Origin: Papaver somniferum
Lineage: Eukaryota; Streptophyta; Magnoliopsida; Ranunculales; Papaveraceae
NCBI RefSeq assembly: GCF_003573695.1
Contig: NC_039362.1
Location: forward strand, 111,021,120 to 111,085,119
Direction of reading: 5' to 3'
DNA length: 64,000 nt
Every line of letters begins with the position of its first letter. The stretch's first letter is position 1. Both the position numbers and the translations under genes were made by a program. Shown here piece after piece: positions 1 through 11,233 of this stretch. The notes under the pieces are model-generated. The model had not been told where the DNA came from, made no database searches, and saw only the letters and a list, made by a program, of their open reading frames with translations.

Positions 1-1225
1 GGCACGAACCTTGGAAGGGAGGAGTGGCGGATACAGCACGATCCTTGGCAGGAAGGAGGCGTTGAAGCGGCTTCGGCTCTTGGAGAGGACATTGAAGCTT
101 ATGAAGTAAAACGCTGAAGCTTCGGCTTCGGATCCTGGAGTAGCTTATGGAGAGAACGCTGGAGCGGAGCGGCTGCTGGAGCGAACGTTGAAGGAGCCGC
201 TGCTGGAGAATGTTGAAGCGGAGTGACTTCTGAAGAGAACGTTGAAGCGGCTCCTGGAGAAACTCCAGTGAGGGCGCTATTAACCCTTGACTTCGAAAAA
301 CGACTTGATACGATATGACATATGGGAAGACGGCACAAATAGTGCTGGTCGACAAGTCGTGTTTTTCTCTCATGTTAAAGAATACGCTTCTTCTGTTTGA
401 TTTTCCCTTGCAACTCTCAGAGCCTTGACGGTTACAATGTTGAAGTCGGATGCCGCGTCAGTCAGCGTGCTGTCAAACTCGACATCCTTCAAGTGAACAG
501 TTGTTAGGAGTTCCCAGTTTCATCTATCAATCGTGCTTTCCAGGAGAGGTTGGGGTTTGGGAACAACTTCCTTGGCTAAAAACAGGTGCTTTCCTGATGA
601 AGTGCGGTTGATGGATGTAAATATGTCTTGACGCTGCGCCTTGGAGAAATATAGAATCTCACATAAATTTTTCATCATAGACTGCACGATTTTATGAGCA
701 AAGTCCTCAGAAATCATGCAGCTCTTGACGGGAAGAGGGTCTCTGTGAACTCAGGAGGGTTGCTGATTTTCTTTGCCTCGATTTCGGAGAAGTCGTTCCT
801 GATCTTCACGTGTGATGAAATTGGATTGCTGATTCCCTTATACTAGGCGTTCAAGAGCAACGCGATCCTCTTCATCTATAAATGCGCGTCCTGCTGAAGT
901 GCCTGCGCCGGATGTTAAAAGTATTCCTTGTCAGCTCCATCTGGGGTTGACGTGACTCTTGTGGTGGCCGCTCCGTTAGTGTCTTGAGGAAAATAGGTAT
1001 ATCTTTCTGAGTTGTAGCCATGTCTGTCTGAGCCTCACGAGAACCTTTTGTCTTTCCATCAAATCAACAGTGGTAAGAGCAGGTCGGCTTCTTCTGGCTC
1101 CTCCAGTCTCTCGTCCTGATGGTGGAGTAGCAGCGGCTCTGGTGACGGCTGGAGATGTCACACTTGAAGAAACGTTGGGAGTGGAGGCAACGGCTCTGGC
1201 TCTGGTGATTGGAGGTGTAACACCT
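1..1225 (-). pseudogene. gag/protease-like remnant of the outer gypsy element (left arm)
   Basis: Minus-strand remnant of a Ty3/gypsy gag-protease gene, continued at 11234-11372 on the far side of a nested insertion. Recognisable pieces in order are an N-terminal segment near 1160-990 (TPPSGRETGGAR, LMERQ), a short FITREDQERLLRNR segment near 830-780, and then, with the capsid region missing, the linker NLCEILYFSKAQRQDIF near 680-620. A protease-like segment follows near 500-430, where the usual DTG triad reads DAA followed by SDFNIV. Several in-frame stops are present. Positions 1-300 on the plus strand resemble the 3' end of the antisense gene seen at 15000-15180, so no pol lies between. 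The identity is clear by comparison with the copies at 5576-8363 and 15748-18511. The element continues beyond the left edge of the window. Confidence 0.75.
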
Positions 1226-2049
1226 TGTTTGAGGGTGAAAACGGTTTTTGTTGATTTTGGTAATTTCGGGTGTGTGGGTGAGAAACGAATTTAAACCCTA
1301 AACAATGTACTGCAAGGGAGTACTTTAGATTCGAGAGATCAATCTGTGCAAATCCGGACTAAACCAAGAAATGGATGTTCCAGACTTTCTTCGGTCACAA
1401 AGTAAAGGAGAAGGGTTGGTGTTGGGGAGGGAAGCGAAGAAAGTGTTGAGACCAGAATAGTTGATTCTGGAAGAGTAGTTGTTTTCTACGACTTGTATCA
1501 GAAAGTGGGAAGCTAACAGATAGAAAGCTAGCAAATGTTTTCTGACTATTGTATGCTCCTGACCTGAACTTGTTATTCGGTGGAAATAGGTAATGCCTAT
1601 TTATACAAGTCGAAGTGAAACGTACTCTGGTCTCATTAAAAAATGGAAAACGGGTGAGTAAATGGGAGGAGGTGGTAACCGGTAACGCCTGGAATTGATG
1701 TTCCATAAAAGAAAGCGTTTCACCATTACTCCCTGTATTTACTAACCGCCTCATCCTTATGACACTTTCTTATAACGGGCGTAGTGTACGCCGCACGCTG
1801 TAAACCGCCAAACCAATACCCAGTGAGCATCCCCCAGTTTGTGACATGCGTTTATGTATCGAGTATTTTCATGGAAAACATGTAGCACGTTGTTGTTGTC
1901 TGGCAGTTGAGCTTGGGAGACTTGACGGCTCGGTGGTGACCTTCGACGGTCGAGATTTTGCATCTTAAGAGGAAAGGTAGCCGTTGATTATTGCAACCCT
2001 TCGTTTGGTAGCCAGTGACATGAAAGCATGGTCAGTATGGCTTTAATAT

Positions 2050-2700
2050 GGCCTAGTTTAGGCGTGGCCAAAAGTTAGGGTTTTGGCTTTGTTTAGGCGC
2101 GACCAAACTAGGGCCAAAGGTTGCCATGCGTTAGCTGGTAACCTTGAACGGCTAAGATCTGCACCTTATATGCAAGAGTGGCCGTTGATTGTTGTAGGCC
2201 TTCGTTTTTGTAGACGCATAGGGAAGGTCGGAATGGTATGGCGCGACAAGGTGGTTGGCATGCCATTGGCGCGGTTTGGCGTGGCCAAAACTAGGGTTTT
2301 AGGCCAAAGGTTACCATGCGTTGTTTGGCGACCTTGGACGGCTAGGATTTGCATCTAGGATTGAAGGATGGCCGTTGATCGTAGCACGCCTTCGTTTTGT
2401 TATCCGCATAGGGAAGGCCGGCATGGTATGGCGCGGCAAGGTGGTTGGCATGCCATTGGCACATGTGGCATGGCATGCCTTGGCGTGGCCAAAACTAGGG
2501 TTTTGGGCCAAAGGTTACCATGCGTTGTTTGGCGACCTTGGAAGGCTAGGATTTGCATCTAGGATTGAAGGGTGGTCGTTGATCGTCGCACGCCTTCGTT
2601 TTGGTAGCCGCATAGGGAAGGCCGGCATGGTATGGAGCGACAAGGTGGTTCGCATGTCATGGTGGGGCCAAGGTTTTGGCATGCCATTGGCGCATGGTGC
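2050..2700. repeat. ~190-205 bp tandem repeat, about 3 copies, in the LTR
   Basis: The phrase GCCGTTGAT...CGCACGCCTTCGTTTT followed by a GGTTGGCATGCCATTGGC block and CCAAAACTAGGGTTTT recurs at spacings of about 190 and 205 bp (anchor positions near 2181, 2371 and 2575). The partner LTR carries about five copies. Confidence 0.8.
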
Positions 2701-2779
2701 GGATAGCATGGTTGGGACCAAGGCAAGGTGTGGTTGGCTTGGCATGGTGGGGCCAAGGGTTTGGCATGCCATTGGCGCA

Positions 2780-3345
2780 TGGTGCGGCTAGCATGGTTGG
2801 CATGCCTTGGCGCAGTAGACGTGGCTGACATGGTTTGCCATTGGCACAGTAGTGCGGCTGGCATGTTTGGCATACCTTGGCGCGGAGATGTGGCTGGCAT
2901 GATTTTCCATCAACACAGTAGTGTGGCTGGCATGTTTGGCATGCCTTGGCGCGGAGATGTGGCTGGCATGGTTTGCCATCGGCACAGTGGTGCGGCTGGC
3001 ATGGTTGGCATGCCTTGGACCGAAGATGTGGCTGACATGGTTTTCCATTGGCACAGTGGTGCGGCTGGCATGGTTGGCACACCTTGGAACGGAGATGTGG
3101 CTGACATGGTTTGCCATTGGCACAGTGGTGCGGCTGGCATGGTCGGCATGCCTTGGCGCGGAGATGTGGCTGGCATGGTTTGCCATTGGCACAGTGGTGC
3201 GGCTGGCATGGTTGGCATGCCTTGGCGCAGAGATGTGGCTGGCATGGTCGGCATGCCCTGGCGCGAGATGTGGCTGGCATGGTTTGCCATTGGCACAGTG
3301 GTGCGGCTGGCATGGTTGGCATGCCTTGGCGCGGTAGCATGAGAA
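2780..3345. repeat. 69-bp GC-rich satellite in the LTR, about 8 copies
   Basis: The unit starts GCGCGGAGATGTGGCTGGC, contains CCATTGGCACAGTGGTGCGG, and ends GGTTGGCATGCCTTG. Successive GCGCGGAGATG starts are 69 bp apart (for example 2881 and 2950). Because 69 is divisible by three and the unit has few stops, it creates long open frames on both strands that are probably not genes. Confidence 0.9.
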
Positions 3346-3539
3346 TTAGGGTTTGGCATAGATGATGTCAGTCGATGTTAAGGGTTCTGTCGTGGAACAT
3401 GACCCATAAAAAAAAGGTACCCCGGTAATTCTTGCGTAGGCATGTTGATTGATTCAATAAATATGCTAATGTTCATAGTGATGTCATGTCAGTTGTACAG
3501 TTTTACGATTTTAACCCTAAGCTAAAAACACCATCAACA

Positions 3540-3560
3540 TTAAGTCCCCTGCTTAGCTCG
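3540..3560 (-). other. Polypurine-tract region of element 1
   Basis: Directly inside the 3' LTR. On the minus strand the sequence GCTAAGCAGGGGACTTAA precedes the LTR start TGTTGATGG. The same junction occurs at 13671/13672 and, in a variant form, at 47561/47562. The purine run is short, so the exact tract is uncertain. Confidence 0.6.
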
Positions 3561-4345
3561 GAACAGGAGCATTGTTGCGAGGTAAGCATAAGATGGTGAC
3601 GGGCAAGGACAAAAATCAAAACGACAAGTTGTGGAAAGATTGTCAGGAAGGTCCGACTAACCTTTTTCGAGAGGTAAGGAGAGTCCATGATCCCCGTGTT
3701 TGGCGGCCTTGCGTAGATTCTATTCGTGGTGTAGACCGTGAAGTGGTGAGATGAAGATCGTCGGCTTAGTCTGGCTATGCATCACCTTGGCTGGGTTAGG
3801 GAACATCATGACGCTGGCTTGGCGAGTTGTTGGTGTTGGCGCGGCAAGTCATGGCGCAGCGCCATGGTGCAAGGCATGCCACGGTTTGGTGATTCAAAGC
3901 ATGCGCGGACGGCTTGGCGTGGCGGGGCCAAGGCATGGCTAGGCTAGCATGGCGTGGCGTGGTTCTGGCGAGGCTAGCATGGCGGACGGCTTGGCGTGGT
4001 GGGTCCAAGACATGGCGCGGTTTGGTGAGGCAAAGCATGCGCGGACGGCTTGGCCCAGTAGTGGCTTGTCTTTGCGGGCATGGTTGTCTCTTTTCCTTAC
4101 GTGACTCACATAGGAAGTTCTTTCCTTATTCAAAACCCCGCAAGTGTTATGCCCGTAGAAAGGGGGCGTTATTCCTTCTCCCCATGTCACCTTGTCGGTA
4201 TCGTTTTCTCCAAGTCTCGGTGCTCACGTGGCCAGGCATTCCCTTATGTTCGCTAGTAGAAAACGGTTTCATTAGAATCTGATATCACGCCTCAATCCGC
4301 GGCTAGTAGGAGGCTTTCCTTTCGGGACCTCATTGCTCTGCTGGT
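3561..4345. other. Element 1 internal DNA without a recognised gene
   Basis: This lies between the polypurine tract and the antisense promoter. It contains irregular GC-rich GGCATGGC/GCTTGGCGTGG repeats (about 3780-4075). I see no coding similarity. Confidence 0.6.
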
Positions 4346-4353
4346 TATAAGAG
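4346..4353 (+). promoter_or_regulatory. TATA box of the antisense gene in element 1
   Basis: TATAAGAG on the plus strand is followed by a stretch (GATC-TGAATCCTTC) also found in element 3 at 14207. Downstream are a possible donor (CACAG|GT at 4381) and an acceptor (GTAG at 4425-4428) just before the ATG at 4435. The implied intron is only 48 nt, short for a plant, so it may carry a deletion. Confidence 0.55.
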
Positions 4354-4434
4354 ATGATCTTGAATCCTTCATTTGCACAGGTCATTCTGAAATCGTGTCT
4401 ATCCTATATCCTTTTTCTGGTTTTGTAGCGCATA

Positions 4435-5085
4435 ATGGGATCTCCCAGTGACAGACATGTCTCCAATTTTTCGGGGAGAAACTTTGGAATCGATGAAAAC
4501 CAGTTTTCTTCTCATGAGGAGGCGTTGAATAGAATTGAATCTCTGTTTCGTGAAGCTGGTGAAATCATTTGGGACATACCTTTGGAGGAAGAACTATAAG
4601 GCGACACAACATCCCAGTGCGTTGGGAGGATTTGGTGCAACAAAACCTCTTCACGGCCCACTGTTAAGGCGGGATAGTTTGCTTCTCAGTTGAAACAGCG
4701 GAAGACCGATCTTGTGAAACTTTTAGGGGAAAATCAACGTAGCTCCCCTGTCCAGGACGGTGTCATAACCCGTGTTTATGATGAATCGGGAAATTCTCCT
4801 CGAAAGGTCGCTGAGAAGACTCCCAAGGAAGATGATGATGTTGCGGTTGATGAAACTGAAACAACTTTTGGAGAAGACGGCGAAACTGTTGTCGGTGGCA
4901 TTGGAGAAGTCGTGGTGGCATATGCTGGATTGGTTCCCGAGGCGGATGTCGGTAAAAAGACGGATGATGTTGCTGTTGATACGACTTGCGGGTGGGATGT
5001 TGAGGCTTCTATTGATGATGTGGCTTCCGGATGGAACCTTTGCTGCCCGAAAGATTGTTGGGGAAAGTGTTTGAAAAAGCTCTGA
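4435..5085 (+). pseudogene. Antisense gene of element 1, acidic protein with Cys-rich C-terminus
   Basis: Plus-strand reading frame opposite in direction to gag, placed between the protease-like region and the 3' LTR. It starts MGSPSD at 4435 and runs in one frame to the stop at 5083-5085, interrupted by stops at 4597-4599 and 4675-4677. The start shares FSSHEEALN and SLFREAGEI with the copy at 14367. The middle is acidic and rich in Val and Ala (DDDVAVDETE). The end, WNLCCPKDCWGKCLKKL, matches WNVCCQKACWGECLKKL in element 3. I do not recognise a named domain. Antisense extra reading frames in this position are known in Tat/Retand-type gypsy elements, where their function is unclear. The stops suggest decay, though part of the broken stretch could be intron. 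Confidence 0.65.
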
Positions 5086-5575
5086 CCGAGGCATTGAAAA
5101 TTCACACATTGGCTTTCTATGACTAGCTTCTTCTTCTTCATTGTTTCTATTCATCGCTTAGTTGTCCTGATGTTTTGCAGACTTTTTTTTTTTACCTTCC
5201 TTGTATTCACGGTGAAGTTAGGGTTTCTTCAATTAGCATCCCGCTTGTGGCTTCTGTCTTTGAATAAAACTTCTCATTTTTGAAAGACCCAAGCCTTCCC
5301 CTAGAATGGGTTGGAGTTTCTGGTTGTGATTGGATGGTTAATGGCTTCTCAATGATTTGGGATTTATTTGGTATACTTTTCGAGATTTGGTAAACTCATT
5401 CGGAAAGAAATGTATGCCTTTTGAATAAAAACGAAACCCTAAAGAAGAATACAAACAGTGCATTCATTTTGGGAAAATACAAATATCAAGCAGAAGGAGA
5501 AATTGCTGAAGAAAATACTAAAGGGAGAGTGCTGGAAGAGGGTAGTACAGCATTTTAGGGATTGAAAAGATTGAG
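5086..5575. other. Gap between the antisense gene and the gag-protease gene
   Basis: AT-rich DNA that would be the 3' untranslated region for both converging genes. Where an autonomous gypsy element would have 3 kb or more of pol, only about 0.5 kb is present here. Confidence 0.6.
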
Positions 5576-8363
5576 CTATCGCGAGTGAACTATCACACCT
5601 CCCAGCTTGTATGTGTTGATGAGCTTGCAGTAACCTCCCAAAAGGACGTCTGCTACCAGATGTGTCTAGTCTTCTTTTTCCTTGGGTGAATCGGTCCGAA
5701 CAACTATCTTTACCGTCATCTTCCCGACTTGAAACGAGTTCACTTTGACCACCATATCTCTGATTTGGAACGAGTTCGGGTGTTGTATAACCGTTTGAAT
5801 CTTGGTCTCGTCAGTTTCGATGGAAACTTCCAAATTATTTGAAAAGCGTTTGAATGGCCCAGCGCCCCACTCACATCTCTTGACAGCGTCCACGCCAGTA
5901 ATCGCGCTGAGTCCCCATGACGGAATAGGGGAAGAAATGACTGGTTGTCGAGAAGATCGTTTGGCCAAACTAACTTGCGTTTGGAATCTATGAGTTAGCG
6001 CCAACAGGTCATCTCCAGATGTTCGGGTTCCATCGGTAACTCGTCGATGCGGCAGCAAGTGAGACGGTTTGTTGGAGATTCTTTCGGGCGTTGATATCGG
6101 TAGAGGGGATGTTCCCAATTTCTCCTTGTTGTCGAGTACCCATAAGTGCCCAAATATCATGTCGTAGCCCAGTTCTTTGGCAATGTGGAATTTGCTATGT
6201 ATTATAGCGTCTCCCATCTTGATCTCGAGGTTAATGTAGCCGTACGCGTTCAAGGCTTCCCCTCCCGGGTTCTTAATCACGGATGGGGAATGGGTAGCCT
6301 CTTGTTTCGTAAATTCCGCAGCTTTCAAAGTCTTGAAAGTAACAATGTTGAAGTCAGAGGCCGTGTCGATTAGCGTGTTGTTGAATTCAATACCTCTTAA
6401 ATAGGACGTGGTCAGCAGTCCCCAGTTATCCTTTTCGATTCCGCTCGCTGAGAGAGCGTGGGATCTTGGCCTGGCTTCCGTGAAGGGAAAAATCCGTTTG
6501 CCCGACACGACACGATTGAGAGATGTGAAGATATCTTGGCGCTGCACCTTGGAAAGGTAGAGAATTTCGCATACGTGTTGCATCATGGATCACACAGTCT
6601 CGTGCACGGAGTCCCAAGAGACTCCACAATTCCTCACCGGAAGTGGGTCTTGATGTACTCCCTCGTTTCCTAGTTGAAGTTCCTCTGCTTCTATATTTTC
6701 TTTGAAGATATGATTCAGTCTGTTGCAATCACTGGTTGGGTGGTGAACAAATCTGTGGTAATGGCAGTATTTGGGGTTTGCCATCTCGGCCTCAGTCGGT
6801 GGGCGTCTGGGAGATGGTAGTCTGATAACATCATCTTAAATCCATACTTCTAAGAGATCGATCACATCCTCAATGGGAAACGAGAAATCCAGGGTATTTC
6901 CTTCAGCTTCATGATGACGCATGGGAGCTTTAGCGGCGGCCTTCCGTGGCGGAGTTGCTCGTCGTGTTGGTGCTTCGCGTTTAGGCTGCTGGTATGAAGC
7001 TGGGGTCTTCCTTTTTCCTCCCTCGTTTACTACGCTCACAGAGGATGGACCAGCGTTGTACTGCTTGTTGATGAGACGTCTATTCCATCGAGTTTCGCGT
7101 ACGTCTTCGGCTCTGGTTGGTCTAGCTCTTTCTAATAATGTTGGTGTTGTCGTTGCTGATCGTCTGACAGCTTCATGGAGCTCAGAGAATGTCTGGAAAC
7201 GCAGGTTCACTAGCAAGGCGCGGTAAATGGGACCCATACCGTTGATGCATAAATTCACCAGCTGTTGCTCGGTCACGTTTGGGTCATGATAATCTAGTGC
7301 ATGAACCCTGAATCTCTTAACAAAATCATTTGGATGTTCGTTGTCCCGTTGGTACATCCTTCCTAGGTCCGAGAAGGTAACTTGTTCAGACACGGAGAAG
7401 TACTTCTTGTAAAATGCGGTAACCATGCTACCCCAGTGGGGATGTTGTTTGGCGCGATGTTATTGTACCATGTGTACGCTCTTCCGGTAAGCAATTACGA
7501 AAACTCCCTCAGATGAAGAACGTGTTTGTATTCATGTTCGCCTAGGGACTACAAGAAGCGAGAGACATGCTCACGTGCATTTACGATGCCATCGTACAGG
7601 GTGAATTGAGGAGAGGAGTATCCTCTTGGAAGAGGAATTCTTTGTATTTCAGGTGGGTAAGGAGGTTGATGCTGATTCATGTCTATTTCATCATTCTTGA
7701 TTCGATTCTGGAGAAGTTTCTCCAGATCCTCTCGTGTGACAAAATTGGACGGCTGACTTCTTTCCAATGGGGTTCTGGCACGAATCTCCTCGTCCACGGA
7801 GACGCGTTCTGCCGAGGTACTAGCGTCGGGGGTGTTGGAGGCGTTTCTAATCGTCTCTGGAGGGCGTGACTCACGCGACAGTCGTTCTGTAAGTGCTTTG
7901 AGAAAGACGAGTGCATCTTTCTGTGTCGAAACCATATCCGTCTGGGCTCTAGCGAGAACCTCATGTCGTTCCATCAAATCAGCGATGGTGATATAAGGCC
8001 GGCTTCCTCTGGTTCCTCCGGTTTCTCGTCCCGTTGGTGGTGTAGTTGGAGTCTTAGTGGCGGTTGGAGGCGAGATGCTTGACGAAGCGTTAGGAGCGGT
8101 AGCGGCAGCTCTGTCCCTGGTGGCTGGAGGCGTAACGCCTGAAGGAGCGCTTTCAGTATTGCCAGGATTAGTAAGTTGCGCAGGGACATTAGAGGCGGGA
8201 ACGGATTTGCCCTGGTGATCGGAGGTGTTACACCTGAAGGAGTGCTTTCGGTGTTACTGGGGTCATTAGGTGGCGTAGTGATGCTGTTGGAAGTAGCGTT
8301 AACACCAGGGACAGATTTTGCGTTGGTGTTCTCGACAGCTGATCCTGATATGAGTTCCACCAT
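5576..8363 (-). pseudogene. gag: gag and protease-like polyprotein of element 1 (broken)
   Basis: The start codon is at 8363 (MVELISGSA), just inside the primer site. Order along the protein: a low-complexity N-terminus with SGVTPPITRA; NFVTREDLEKLLQNR near 7740; capsid-type gag near 7426-7130 (FYKKYFSVSEQVTFSDLGRMYQ, HPNDFVKRFRVHALD); a CX2HX4HX4C knuckle (KYCHYHRFVHHPTSDC) near 6770; the linker VCEILYLSKVQRQDIFTSLN; then a protease-like fold with DTASDFNIV in place of DTGAS and a preserved YDMIFGHLW strand. A C-terminal tail repeats SFQIRDMVVKV and SFQVGKMTVKI and continues past a stop near 5667 to 5576. Several frameshifts break the gene. Compared with the Tat family the gene ends here without pol. 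Confidence 0.85.
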
Positions 8364-8429
8364 GTTGGAGTTGGAAGTGAAAGGTGATATCAGAAATTTG
8401 GAAATCGATATTGCAACCGATAGATTGAT

Positions 8430-8447
8430 CTCCCACTGTGGTCGCCA
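8430..8447 (-). other. Primer binding site of element 1 (tRNA-Arg type)
   Basis: CTCCCACTGTGGTCGCCA on the plus strand is what the 3' end of a tRNA would read, including CCA. Its T-arm and acceptor pattern fits plant tRNA-Arg. It lies two bases from the 5' LTR. Identical 18-mers occur at 11436, 18578 and 56116. Confidence 0.85.
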
Positions 8448-9389
8448 ATTGTTTGAGGGTGAAAACGATTTATGCTGATTTTGGTAATTTCGGGTGTGTG
8501 GGTGAGAAACGAATTTAAACCCTAAACAATGTACTGCAAGGGAGTACTTTAGATTCGAAAGATCAATTTGTAAAAATCCGGTCTATACCAAGAAATGGTC
8601 GTTCCAGACTTGCTTCAGTCACAAAGTGAAGGATAAGGGTTGGTTTTGGGGAGGGAAGCGAAGAAAGTGTTGAGACCAGAATAGTTGATTCTGGAAGAGT
8701 AGTTGTTTTCTACGACTTGAATCAGAAAGTATGAAGCTAACAGATGGAAAGCTAGCAAATGCTTTCTGAGTGTTGTATGCTCCTGACCTGAACTTGTTGT
8801 TCGGTGGAAATAGGTAATGCCTATTTATACAAGTCGAAGTGAAACGTACTCTAGTCTCATTAAGAAACGGAAAACAGGTGAGTAAATGGGAGGAGGTGGT
8901 AACCGGTAACGCCTGGAATTGATGTTCCATAAAAGAAAGCGTTTCACCATTACTCCCTGTATTTACTAACCGCCTCATCCTTATGACACTTTCTTATAAC
9001 GGGCGTAGTGTACGCCGTACGGTGTAAATTGCCAACCCAATACCCAATGAGCATCCCCCAGTTTGTGACATGCGTTGATGTCTCGAGTGTTTTCATGGAA
9101 AACATGTAGCACGTTGTTGTTGTCTAGCAAGTTGAGCTTGGGAGACTTGCCGGCTCGGTGGTGACCTTCGACGGTCGAGATTTTGCATCTTAAGAGGAAA
9201 AGTAGGCGTTGATTATTGCAACCCTTTGTTTGGTAGCCAGTGACATGAAAACATGATCAATATGGATTTAATATGGCCTAGTTTAGGCGCAGCCAAAAGT
9301 TAGGGTTTTGGCTTTGTTTAGGCGCGATCAAACTAGGGCCAAAGATTTCCATGCGTTAGCTGGTAACCTTGGACGGCTAAGATCTGCAC

Positions 9390-10330
9390 CTTAGATGAAA
9401 GAGTGGACGTTGATTGTTACAGGCCTTCATTTTTGTAGCCGCATAGGGAAGGCCGGAATGGTATGGCGCGGCAAGGTGGTTGTCATGCCATTGGCGCGGT
9501 TTGGCGTGCCCAAAACTAGGGTTTTGGGCCAAAGGTTACCATGCGTTGTTTGGCGACCTTGGATGGCTAGGATTTTCATCTAGGATTGAAGGGTGGCCGT
9601 TGATCATCGCACGCCTTCGTTTTGGTAGCTGCATAGGGATGACCGACATGGTATGGCGCGGCAAGGTAGTTGGCATGCCATGGCGCGGTTTGGCGTGCCC
9701 AAAACTAGGGTTTGGGCCAAAGGTTTCTATGCGTTGTTTGGCTACCTTGGACGGCTAGGATTTGCATCTAGGATTGAAGGGTGGCCGTTGATCGCCGCAC
9801 GCCTTCGTTTTGGTAGCCGCATAGGGAAGGCCGACATGGTATGACGCGTCAAGGTGGTTGGCATGCCATTGGCACATGTGGCATGGCATGTCTTGGCGCG
9901 GTTTGGCGTGGTCAAAACTAGGGTTTTGGTCCAAAGGTTACCATGCATTGTTTGGCGACCTTGGACGGTTAGGATTTGCATCTAGGATTGAAGGGTGGCC
10001 GTTGATCGTTGCACGCCTTCGTTTTGGTAGCCGCATAGGGAAGACCGGAATGGTATGGCGCGGCAAGGTGGTTGGCATTCCATTGGCACATGTGGCATGG
10101 CATGCCTTGGCGTGGCCAAAACTAGGGTTTTGGGGCAAAGGTTACCATGCGTTGTTTGGAGACCTTGGACGGCTAGGATTTGCATCTAGGATTGAAGGGT
10201 GGACGTTGATCATCGCACGCCTTCGTTTTGGTAGCCGCATAGGGAAGGACGACATGGTATGGCGCGACAAGGTGGTTGGCATGGAATGGTGGGGCCAAGG
10301 GTTTGGCATGCCATTAGCGCATGGTGCGGC
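9390..10330. repeat. ~190-215 bp tandem repeat, about 5 copies
   Basis: Anchors of the form G(G)CCGTTGATC or GGACGTTGATC fall near 9407, 9594, 9783, 9998 and 10203. Each is followed by CGCACGCCTTCGTTTTGGTAGC or a close variant. It is the same family as 2050-2700. Confidence 0.85.
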
Positions 10331-10399
10331 TAGCATGGTTGGGGCCAAGGCAAGGTGCGGTTGGCTTGGCATGGTGGGGCCAAGGGTTTAGCATGCCAT

Positions 10400-11035
10400 T
10401 GGCGCATGGTGCGGCTAGCATGGTTGGCATGCCTTGGCGCAGTAGACGTGGCTGACATGGTTTTCCATTGGCACAGTAGTGCGGCTGGCATGTTTGGCAT
10501 GCCTTGGCGCGGAGATGTAGCTGGCATGATTTGCCATCGGCACAGTAGTGCGGCTGGCATGTTTGGCATGCCTTGGCGCGGAGATGTGGCTGGCATGGTT
10601 TGCCGTCGGCACAGTGGTGCGGCTGGCATGGTTGGCATGCCTTGGAGCGGAGATGTGGCTGGCATGGTTTGCCATTGGCACAGTGGTGCGGCTGGCATGG
10701 TTTGTCATTGGCACAGTGGTGCGGCTGGCATGGTCCGCATGCCTTGGCGCGGAGATGTGGCTGGCATGGTTTGTCATCGGCACTATGGTGCGTCTGGCAT
10801 GGTTGGCATGCCTTGGCGCGGAGATGTGGCTGACATGGTTTGCCATTGGCACAGTGGTGCGGTTGGCATGGTCGGCATGCCCTGGCGCGGAGATGTGGAT
10901 GGAATGGTTTTCCATTGGCACAGTGGTGCGGTTGGCATGGTCGGCATGCCTTGGCGCGGAGATGTGGCTGGCATGGTTTGCCATTGGCATAGTGGTGCGG
11001 CTGGCATGGTTGGCATGCCTTGGCGCGGTAGCATG
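10400..11035. repeat. 69-bp satellite in the 5' LTR, about 9 copies
   Basis: Same GCGCGGAGATGTGGCTGGC unit as at 2780-3345, with one local irregularity near 10690-10730 where GTGCGGCTGGCATGG blocks are closer together. It opens long frames in several phases that I do not regard as genes. Confidence 0.9.
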
Positions 11036-11233
11036 AGAATTAGGGTTTGGCATAGATGATGTCAGTCGATGTTAAGGGTTCTGCCGTGGAACATGACCCA
11101 TAAAAAAAGGTACCCCGATAATTCTTGCGTAGGCATGCTGATTGATTCAATAAATGTGCTAATGGTCATAGTGACGTCATGTCAGTTGTACAGTTTTACG
11201 ATTTTAACCCTAAGCTAAAAACCACCATCAACG

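Larger units (their letters stand above)
1226..3539 (-). repeat. 3' LTR of element 1 (2314 bp)
   Basis: Read on the minus strand the LTR begins TGTTGATGG and ends CAAACA. A TATA box (TATAAATAGG on the minus strand, 1596-1605) is shared with the other LTRs of this family. The middle is expanded by two tandem repeat arrays listed separately. The partner LTR at 8450-11233 is 470 bp longer, mainly because it has more copies of the ~200-bp repeat. I see no gene in this segment; the long open frames inside it come from the repeats. Confidence 0.88.
1226..11233 (-). mobile_element. Complete gag-only Ty3/gypsy element (element 1) nested in another element
   Basis: Minus-strand LTR retrotransposon: 3' LTR 1226-3539, internal region 3540-8449, 5' LTR 8450-11233. 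The 5-bp target duplication CACCT is seen at 1221-1225 and 11234-11238. The flanking DNA on both sides is gag of an older relative, so this is a later insertion. The LTRs read TG...CA in element orientation, except that the outermost base of the 5' LTR has mutated (CG for TG). The internal 4.9 kb holds a primer site, a degenerate gag-protease gene and an antisense gene. There is no reverse transcriptase, RNase H or integrase, so the element could only have moved using enzymes from another element. This resembles the published terminal-repeat-with-GAG class, with an added antisense gene. Confidence 0.9.
8450..11233 (-). repeat. 5' LTR of element 1 (2784 bp)
   Basis: Partner of 1226-3539, with the same flanks, TATA box (near 8820-8829) and internal arrays. 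It ends CATCAACG where the other copies end CATCAACA. It contains about five copies of the ~200-bp repeat against three in the other LTR. Confidence 0.88.

Noticed and set aside
2657..3359. Several overlapping long open frames on both strands (up to about 227 codons)
   Set aside because: They come from the 69-bp satellite, whose length is a multiple of three; products are repeats such as MPTMPAAPLCQWQT in one phase and GMVGMPWRGDVAGM in another, with no start or context signals.
10330..11059. Open frames of about 120-234 codons over the second satellite
   Set aside because: Same repeat artefact as in the other LTR.
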